This document shows positions 34,086 to 39,345 of a DNA stretch of 39,345 nt, piece after piece. Origin of the DNA: Deltaproteobacteria bacterium (GTDB lineage: Bacteria > Myxococcota > JACPTQ01); NCBI GenBank assembly GCA_016192705.1, contig JACPTQ010000065.1, forward strand, positions 9,437-48,781, given 5' to 3'. The first letter of the stretch is position 1, and every line of letters begins with the position of its first letter. The notes below the pieces were generated by a model, which was not told where the DNA came from, did not search any database, and saw nothing but the letters and a program-made list of their open reading frames with translations. The position numbers and the translations under genes are program-made.

Positions 34086-34755
34086 GCACGCGGAGCGCGG
34101 CCGCGAGTTCGCGCAGGCGCGCTGGGTCGGGCTCGCCCGCAAGCTCGCGTCTCGAGCGAGTTCGTAAGAGCAAAACAAAGATCGGCGTGAGGGGGGCAAC
34201 GGGCAGCGCAGCGATCTTGCTTGTGACGTGGAGAATCGCGGCGATGATGGCGAGGATAAACGTGAAGAGAGCGAGCGGAACGACGAGCAGCGATTCAATG
34301 AGAGCGCGGAGGCCGCCGACCCAATCGCTGGGGCCGAGATTTCGGGTGCGGGTCAGGTGGCGCATCTCGGCGATGCCAGTTCGCGTGAGCGACGCGAGTG
34401 TGGTCGCGACGATGCGGACGATGGTTGCGGGAAGTCCAAGAACGGCGACGAGCGTTATGAAGGCGCGCGACTCGGCGAGGCGCAAGGCCGTGTAGCTGCT
34501 CAAATAGAGGCGAAGAGGCGCGAGGCAAAAGGCTTCGGCGAACAGGCGCGTTGCAAGCGAGCGGTTGCCGAGCCGAAAGACGACGCTCGCGAGCGTTGCG
34601 AGGAGGAGAGCAATCGCGGCGCGACCATCGGGTGTCGCATCGAGGTTCCGCGCGAGCGACTCGTCAAGTGCAGCGCGACCGCGCGCGATTTCGGCCCGGG
34701 CGGTGTCGGCGGGGGATTGTTGCACGCGCCGAGCGTAGCGTTCCAGCGCCGCCAT
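34063..34755 (-). CDS. Membrane protein of unknown function
   Basis: 230 residues. An N-terminal helical, soluble segment (about 1-45) is followed by hydrophobic segments AIALLLATLASVVFRL, AFITLVAVLGLPATIVRIVATTLASL, SLLVVPLALFTFILAIIAAIL and VAPLTPIFVLLL, then a charged tail. No known motif. The ATG at 34755 has no ribosome site and lies inside the -35 box of the tmRNA promoter, so the true start could be further in. The frame is Leu/Ala-rich with regular membrane helices, which supports a real gene. Confidence 0.62.
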   Translation of the reverse strand: MAALERYARRVQQSPADTARAEIARGRAALDESLARNLDATPDGRAAIALLLATLASVVFRLGNRSLATRLFAEAFCLAPLRLYLSSYTALRLAESRAFITLVAVLGLPATIVRIVATTLASLTRTGIAEMRHLTRTRNLGPSDWVGGLRALIESLLVVPLALFTFILAIIAAILHVTSKIAALPVAPLTPIFVLLLRTRSRRELAGEPDPARLRELAAALRVLTEKTQT

Positions 34756-34783
34756 TGAAAGGGCCCCGCGTCGAGCCTATATT
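34755..34783 (+). promoter_or_regulatory. Sigma-70-type promoter of tmRNA
   Basis: TTGAAA (34755-34760), 17-base spacer, TATATT (34778-34783). Transcription would begin near 34790, 18 bases before the mature tmRNA 5' end at 34808. The -35 shares base 34755 with the start codon of the divergent membrane-protein gene. Confidence 0.8.
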
Positions 34784-34807
34784 GATGAGGCTCAGGGTTA
34801 ATCAAAT

Positions 34808-35167
34808 GGGGGCGAACCGGTTTCGACGGGGGTTTGAACCTTGGAGCTGCGTGCCGAGGTCCCTGCCAGGCCTCGTAAAAAAGGCAGGAAACCACAAAGG
34901 CCAACGATAACGCTGGTCTTGCTCTCGCCGCTTAATACCGGCGAGACCGTTCTGCGGTGCCTTCTCCCGAGAGGCGTCGCAGGGCGTAATGAAGTCGGGA
35001 TGGCCCTCTGCCCTTGCCTGGGGGACGCGGGGCGAGATGAACCGGGATCGCGGCTCGTGGAGCGCATTCGCGCGCGACGTGGGTCGCTAAAAACAAATCG
35101 CGAAGGACGCACGTGGTGGCTCTAAGCGGATGACCTTCGGACGGGAGTTCGATTCTCCCCGCCTCCA
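34808..35167 (+). ncRNA. ssrA: tmRNA (ssrA)
   Basis: 360 bases. The 5' end GGGGGCGAACCGGTTTCGAC is the conserved tmRNA start. It pairs with the 3' end through an acceptor stem (34808-34814 with 35160-35166, one G/U) and a T-arm GGGAG-TTCGATT-CTCCC. The tag frame GCC AAC GAT AAC ... TAA at 34900-34935 encodes ANDNAGLALAA, ending in the LAA degradation signal, followed by the CTCGCCG/CGGCGAG helix around the stop. It releases stalled ribosomes and tags the nascent protein. CCA is not encoded; discriminator A is at 35167, followed by a T-run. Pseudoknots fill the middle; I did not fold them fully. Confidence 0.97.
34900..34935 (+). other. tmRNA proteolysis tag reading frame
   Basis: Resume codon GCC at 34900 and stop TAA at 34933-34935, encoding ANDNAGLALAA. 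It keeps the AND... start and the ...ALAA end of known tags, with NAGL in place of the E. coli ENY. Confidence 0.93.
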
Positions 35168-35184
35168 ATTTTTGCCGCAATATG

Positions 35185-35343
35185 CAGAGGCCCCAGCGGG
35201 ATTTTCGCTGCAATCGGCGCGAAGGCCTGCGGCCTGAGCGTGCAGTGAAAATGGGGAGACCGACGGACACGGAGGTCGAACCCAACCCTCTCGTCTGCGC
35301 GGCAAAAATGGCGAGGGCGACGGAACGGAGCCCGCAGCCTACC
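35185..35343 (+). repeat. Dispersed nested-hairpin repeat, copy D (3' of tmRNA)
   Basis: A CCC-AGC-GGG mini-hairpin (about 35192-35200) is followed by the outer stem TTTTCGCTGC/GCAGTGAAAA (35202-35211 with 35242-35251, one G/T), which encloses the inner hairpin AGGCC-TGC-GGCCT (35223-35235). A diverged tail module (ATGGGGAGACCGACGG from about 35251) follows. Then comes the 19-nt family tail at 35308-35326 (identical to A and C) and GGAGCCCGCAGCCTACC. The two tail types occur in the opposite order to copy B. It starts about 18 bases after the tmRNA end, in sense orientation. Confidence 0.82.
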
Positions 35344-35401
35344 TTATTCACCGTCGTATCAGAGGCGAGCCCCACCAACATCAATGCGCACATGTCCGCT
35401 A

Positions 35402-37585
35402 TCAGTATTCAAACGCACTCCCGCCGATGAACTCGCGAAGGATCGACGTTGGCGGAACGTGGTCGGGGTAAATTGTGACGAAATGGTTGATGAGCTGTCG
35501 AAGGCGAAACGCGGTCATGTACGCGTCGCTCGTGCGCGGGACTTCGAGGAGGTAGCGTTCGGCGAACACTTTGAGGACGGCGATTTCGTATGAGAGCGAC
35601 GAATCGAAGATCGCGTCGGCGAGCCCCATGTACGGGTAAATGTGTTTGCGCTCGCCCGTGCGCACCGACGGCCATCGCGAAATCGTGTCGGCGGCGTTGT
35701 GGCCGCGTCCGTGGCGGTCGCGGACGATGCGGCGCAGGAGGCGCACGTCGGAGACGTTGACGCGCGACAGGCGGTCGAAGGGGAGTGCGGTCATCGGGTT
35801 TACGAATACGCGGTAGACGGCCGCTTTGCCCGCACCTTCGCCAATGAGGCGCGGGTTGAGGCCGTGAATCCCTTCGAGCATCAGGATATTCCGCGCGCCG
35901 AGCCGGATTTCGGGGCCGGCGGCTGCGTGGCTTTTACCAGCGCGGAAATCGTAGCGCGCCGTTTTGACGGCTTCGTCCGCCATGATTCGTCGAAGGTGAT
36001 TGTGAAGCAAATTGAGGTCGAGCGCTTCGAGTGCCTCGAAATCGTATTCGCCCAATTCATCGCGCACGGTCTTGTCGCGGTCGACGTAGTAGTCGTCGAG
36101 CGAGATGCTGCATGGGCTGATGCCGTTGATCTCGAGCTGGACGGTTAAGCGCTTGATGAAAGTCGTTTTTCCGGATGACGACGGTCCCGCGATGCACACA
36201 ACGCGCACGGAGTCGATTCCCGACGCGATGTCGTCGGCGATTTGCGCGAACCGCTTCTCGTGAAACCCTTCTCCCACGCGGATAATCTCCGCGACGCGCC
36301 CCGACACGCAGAGCTCGTTGAACGACCCGACGCCGTCGACGCCGCGCGCCTCGAGCCAACGCGCGTGCGCGCGCACCATGGCGATTTCGTCGAAGGGGCT
36401 TGACGCCGCGCCGTTCGTCGCGGCCGCTTTCTGTTGTTTCGCGTGATCGACGAGCGCGTCCTCGCCGCCCATGAGGAGAAGGAGATCTTTTTGGCGCGGA
36501 ACGATCGTGAACTTCTCGATCGATTTTGTCGATCGGAGTAGCGGACCCGCGGCGAGAACATAAACGGCGCCGCACGATGAAAGAGGAACCGTTGCCCCGC
36601 GCCATGATTGGAGAAGTTTCGCGGCATCGGTCCATCCGCGCTCCACGAAATGCGCCGTGGCTTCTTCGACGGTCCACCACTCCGTTCGAAATTCGACCCC
36701 CTCGGCAATGATCTCGTTTAGGTTGCCGGTCAGCTGCCCCGCGAAATCCGCGAGCGATTGAGTCGCCAGGCCCGAGACGAACACCTGCTGCGAGAGCCCG
36801 GCCGACGGCCCAAGCCGCACGTCGGCGTTGGGCGCGACGCGGTTCGCGGCTTCGAGCAGCACAAGCCCAACGCTCGCCTGATAGATTCGCCGCCCCTCCC
36901 AGTGCGAAAGCGTTAGCGCCGAAATCGTCGCGTCCGACGTCAGCGGCGTGCCGAGGGACACCGCTTTTTGGTCGAGCAACCCCGCGACAACTGGGACGCC
37001 GTCGATCGACGCGGGCAGCAGCTTGCCGATGGGCGTGCCCGTTTTGACGTTCGTCGTTCCCCACGCTTCGTGCACTTCAAGGTCGGTGCGTCGCGGCATC
37101 GATCGCTCGCAAAGAAGAACATCGACGCGATCGGTCATCTCCGCGAGTCGGTTGCCGAGTGACGAAACGTACGACTGCGTGACGTGCAGTGCGACCGACG
37201 GCGCCTCCGCTCCGAGTCGCTCGTAGGCCGGCCTTGAAAGTCGAGCGAGGACAAGGGGCTTCACGGCGCTGACGCTCGCGGCGCGCGGGCGCCCAGTCAC
37301 GAGGCCGATTTCGCCAAAGTGTTCGCCGGGACCGAGATGCCCGAGGTTCATGCCGCTGCGCGATAGGTGCGCTTTTCCGGCGAGGATAAAGTACATGTCG
37401 CGGTCGGGTTCGCGTTCACGCACGACGCTCGCGCCGGGAGCGAATTCGACGACGACGAGGTGCCGCACGAAGGCGCCCAGCTCGTCGCCCTTCAGGGCCG
37501 CGAGAAGTCGGTTTTCACGAAGCGTGCGGAGTTCGCTGTCTGACAACGCGCGCTCGGCGGCTGCCCCGGGATTCGATTCGACCAT
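35402..37585 (-). CDS. Cyclic-nucleotide-binding / ThrRS-like / uridine kinase fusion
   Basis: 727 residues from the ATG at 37585, which has GGGAGG 8 bases upstream; the GTG at 37594 overlaps that site. An N-terminal cNMP-binding domain (about 20-130) carries the phosphate-binding cassette GEHFGEIGLVTGRPRAAS (about 87-104). Next is a region like the TGS and second additional domain of threonyl-tRNA synthetase (about 155-300, with RIYQASVGLVLLEAANRV). The C-terminal third is a uridine/phosphoribulokinase-type P-loop kinase with Walker A GPSSSGKT (467-474), SLDDYYVD and LEGIHGLNP. Bacterial 'nucleoside kinase' proteins with a ThrRS-like N-terminus are known; the cNMP domain is an addition that suggests nucleotide-controlled activity. 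Ends 58 bases from copy D, convergent with tmRNA. Confidence 0.93.
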   Translation of the reverse strand: MVESNPGAAAERALSDSELRTLRENRLLAALKGDELGAFVRHLVVVEFAPGASVVREREPDRDMYFILAGKAHLSRSGMNLGHLGPGEHFGEIGLVTGRPRAASVSAVKPLVLARLSRPAYERLGAEAPSVALHVTQSYVSSLGNRLAEMTDRVDVLLCERSMPRRTDLEVHEAWGTTNVKTGTPIGKLLPASIDGVPVVAGLLDQKAVSLGTPLTSDATISALTLSHWEGRRIYQASVGLVLLEAANRVAPNADVRLGPSAGLSQQVFVSGLATQSLADFAGQLTGNLNEIIAEGVEFRTEWWTVEEATAHFVERGWTDAAKLLQSWRGATVPLSSCGAVYVLAAGPLLRSTKSIEKFTIVPRQKDLLLLMGGEDALVDHAKQQKAAATNGAASSPFDEIAMVRAHARWLEARGVDGVGSFNELCVSGRVAEIIRVGEGFHEKRFAQIADDIASGIDSVRVVCIAGPSSSGKTTFIKRLTVQLEINGISPCSISLDDYYVDRDKTVRDELGEYDFEALEALDLNLLHNHLRRIMADEAVKTARYDFRAGKSHAAAGPEIRLGARNILMLEGIHGLNPRLIGEGAGKAAVYRVFVNPMTALPFDRLSRVNVSDVRLLRRIVRDRHGRGHNAADTISRWPSVRTGERKHIYPYMGLADAIFDSSLSYEIAVLKVFAERYLLEVPRTSDAYMTAFRLRQLINHFVTIYPDHVPPTSILREFIGGSAFEY

Positions 37586-37662
37586 GGCTCGCACCTCCCG
37601 ATCGCTGCTTGTACTTCAGATGAAAGGGGGGCGCGAGTCAGGATCGCCCGTAGGGTCGGGCG

Positions 37663-38346
37663 TTACGGCGCGAGCTGGACGATCGGCGCGGCGCCAGCGG
37701 AGCCGTCGAATGCAACCGAGAGCTGCCCGCGGTAAAGTGAGTGGCCGGCGGCGTTACGACCTTCGGCGTAGAGTGTGTAATCGCCGAGCGGGACCGGCTT
37801 GAGCGTCGCCGAGCCGTTGCAGTCGAAATCGCCGCCGAACGCTTGCACCGTTTTGTCCTTGATGAGATCGATGTGAATCTTTTCGATGCCGAGGGCCGCG
37901 CAGGGGAGCGCCGTGGGGAGCGCCCACTTGACGTCGAGCGAGCCCGTTGGCCCGGGGTTTTTGTAGAGGACGACGTTTACCTTTTGCCCCGGCTGTTTGT
38001 CGACAACGACTTTTGTGCGCGCGCCGCCGAATCGCGGGGTCGTGGCATTTTCGGCGAGGGAAAGGTCGTATTCGCCGATGGGAAGGCTGAGCCCGGCCGC
38101 GCCGAGGGCGCACGTGAAAGTCGCTGTCGAAACCGGTTCGCCACCTTGGGACGCGACGAGCGAAACGGCTGAGATCGGGTTGCCGAGCGCCGGGTCGTTG
38201 CAGGCGATGCCGAGGCCGACTTGCCACGAAAGCTCGAGCGTTCCGGACTCGGGTTTCGGTGCGTTGGGGTCTTTTGAGCACGCGGTGAAATTCCCGAAAG
38301 CGAGAATTCCGGTTGTGATGGCGGCGAGCAACGATGAAGGGTGCAT
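37663..38346 (-). CDS. Lipoprotein with two beta-sandwich units (unknown function)
   Basis: 227 residues, preceded by AAGGAGG. The signal ends NFTAC (lipid Cys23). The mature part has two similar units, each a strand pattern LELSWQVGLGIACNDPALG ... LPIGEYDLSLAE and LDVKWALPTALPCAALG ... VPLGDYTLYAEG, with one or two Cys per unit. The unit type resembles the carboxypeptidase-regulatory-like pair in the protein at 24568. Probably surface-bound. Divergent from the next gene with only 38 bases between start codons, so the two promoters must overlap. Confidence 0.85.
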   Translation of the reverse strand: MHPSSLLAAITTGILAFGNFTACSKDPNAPKPESGTLELSWQVGLGIACNDPALGNPISAVSLVASQGGEPVSTATFTCALGAAGLSLPIGEYDLSLAENATTPRFGGARTKVVVDKQPGQKVNVVLYKNPGPTGSLDVKWALPTALPCAALGIEKIHIDLIKDKTVQAFGGDFDCNGSATLKPVPLGDYTLYAEGRNAAGHSLYRGQLSVAFDGSAGAAPIVQLAP

Positions 38347-38384
38347 GGCTTCCTCCTTTTGTCTCGTGTGCTAGTGTAGGGAAA

Positions 38385-39345
38385 GTGCGCACCCGTTTAC
38401 AAATAATTCGACTTGGTGCGATCGCCGCGAGCGGTCTCGCGTTTGTTGGATGCCGTGGGTGCGAGAAGAAGGCGCCGGCCTCGAATGCGGGTGGCGACGC
38501 GGGCGCGAAAGCCGGTGTGTCGACACCCGACGCGGCGCTCAAGCGCGTGCTGGCGCGAATTCCGAACCGGGTCGATGGCGTTGTTGCGATTGGAAAGACG
38601 GGCGTGCTCGCGGGTCGCGTCGCGGCGTTCGAGGAGCGAATGCGAAACGACTTGCTCATTGGGTCGGTGTTGTCGCTCGCGCTACACGAGGCGAAGCGAA
38701 GCTTGGGGTTCAACCCGTTTTCGCTCGGCGAGCTTCGTGGAAATGGGTTCGACCCGGACGGGGCGATGGCGCTTGCGACGCTGCCCGATGGCCAAATCCT
38801 CGCGGTGGCGTCGGTTGCCGGCGAATTCGATGCGCGGGCGCGCGAGATCGCGGCGCGGCTCATGACCATCGAGCGCTGGGAAACACGCGCGACACCGGCG
38901 GGCCCAATCGTTTCGGCGCACGCGGCTGGCCATCGCGTAAAAGGGGACCAGTCGTTCAGCTATGCCGTTCGCGACGGGCTCGTTTTGCTTGCGCCGCACC
39001 GCGCAGGGGTTGTTGAGGCGGTGAAGCTCCTCGAGGAAGCGCGGGGGCTGGCCGCGGGCGACTCGTTTGGCCAGACGGCGTGGGTAAAGGTTGAGAAGCA
39101 CCTTCGCGCAGAGGATGGCGTCACGTTTTGGAGTTCGCCGCGCGGGGCCCAGCGGGCGCTCAAGAGGCTTGGGCTTGACTTTATCGTCGAACCGCCGGTT
39201 CTGGCGTGGAGCTTGACGGTTGCGGTCCTCGAGACGGGGTTTGCGGTCGATGCGTTTTTGCCGACGCGCGCGGATGCCACGGCGCGGCTTCGTGAGGCGA
39301 TGACGGCGATGCGTGACGCGGCTTTCGCAGGGGCCGTTGACGGCG
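38385..39345 (+). CDS. Lipoprotein, DUF3352-like style (C-terminus beyond window)
   Basis: The open frame from a GTG at 38385, with AGGG a few bases before, runs off the window end after 320 codons. The signal peptide MRTRLQIIRLGAIAASGLAFVGC ends in a lipobox with lipid Cys23. The mature chain has VLARIPNRVDGVVAIGKTGVLAG, FNPFSLGELRGNGFDPDGAMAL and AYAVRDGLVLLAPHRAGVV-like strands (read as SYAVRDGLVLLAPH). The pattern 'iP..vd.vvai...g.la.' with 'l...GfDpdgamal' recalls DUF3352-type proteins of Myxococcota and Cyanobacteria; this is a resemblance only. Likely envelope-located. Confidence 0.85.
   Translation, partial: MRTRLQIIRLGAIAASGLAFVGCRGCEKKAPASNAGGDAGAKAGVSTPDAALKRVLARIPNRVDGVVAIGKTGVLAGRVAAFEERMRNDLLIGSVLSLALHEAKRSLGFNPFSLGELRGNGFDPDGAMALATLPDGQILAVASVAGEFDARAREIAARLMTIERWETRATPAGPIVSAHAAGHRVKGDQSFSYAVRDGLVLLAPHRAGVVEAVKLLEEARGLAAGDSFGQTAWVKVEKHLRAEDGVTFWSSPRGAQRALKRLGLDFIVEPPVLAWSLTVAVLETGFAVDAFLPTRADATARLREAMTAMRDAAFAGAVDG

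Noticed and set aside
34798-35112. Minus-strand open frame across the tmRNA
   Set aside because: Falls inside an unmistakable tmRNA with tag frame and acceptor stem.

Overview
The window is GC-rich and gene-dense. Its protein content points to a member of the Myxococcota or a related deltaproteobacterial-type lineage. The clues are many secreted lipoproteins with cysteine lipoboxes, Asp/Ala/Gly-rich linkers, a zinc-ribbon plus FHA protein, HEAT and TPR proteins, and a pseudo-receiver/DUF4388-like/TPR protein. This placement is an inference from protein style, not from a marker gene. I see no phage genes, transposase or CRISPR array.

Layout. 1-1980 (minus): the start of an NAD-dependent epimerase, cut by the window edge, and a GAF-GAF-HD-GYP signalling protein. 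1981-2871: a long intergenic stretch with a possible gene remnant and repeat copy A. 2872-6043: a zinc-ribbon/FHA protein, a convergent overlapping alpha/beta hydrolase, and a CCA-adding enzyme. 6357-6430 (minus): initiator tRNA-fMet with a clear promoter; it has no encoded CCA, which fits the neighbouring CCA-adding enzyme. 6641-14501: two very large divergent lipoproteins, one of 1049 aa with a helical core and one a 1500-aa met-zincin protease. They are followed by a small lipoprotein, an antisense VapB-like antitoxin and a PYROXD2-like FAD oxidoreductase.

16759-25287 is a long minus-strand run. It holds a nucleotidyltransferase with a tiny partner protein, a RING-like zinc protein interrupted by one in-frame amber codon, an Ig-like lipoprotein, NagZ, a Cys-rich lipoprotein, a DHA2-type MFS exporter, an M28 peptidase with a membrane domain, and a secreted repeat protein. 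25455-27186 (plus) is a short cluster of a 72-aa protein, an orphan ParA-like ATPase and an unrecognised conserved protein. 27131-31074 (minus) encodes the pseudo-receiver/TPR protein and a beta-propeller-like lipoprotein. 31233-34085 (plus) is a HEAT lipoprotein and an NhaD-type antiporter. A divergent membrane protein, tmRNA (34808-35167, tag ANDNAGLALAA), a cNMP-binding/ThrRS-like/uridine kinase fusion and two divergent lipoproteins complete the window.

The most interesting non-coding observation is a dispersed nested-hairpin repeat present four times (about 2511, 6197, 23005 and 35185). Its stems vary with compensatory changes while the AGC/TGC loop and a 19-nt tail (5'-ATGGCGAGGGCGACGGAAC) stay constant. 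Two copies sit directly 3' of tRNA-fMet and tmRNA, and a third lies 3' of the M28 peptidase gene, all in the sense orientation. The most interesting coding observations are the amber-split RING-like protein, the nucleotidyltransferase/52-aa pair and the orphan ParA cluster.
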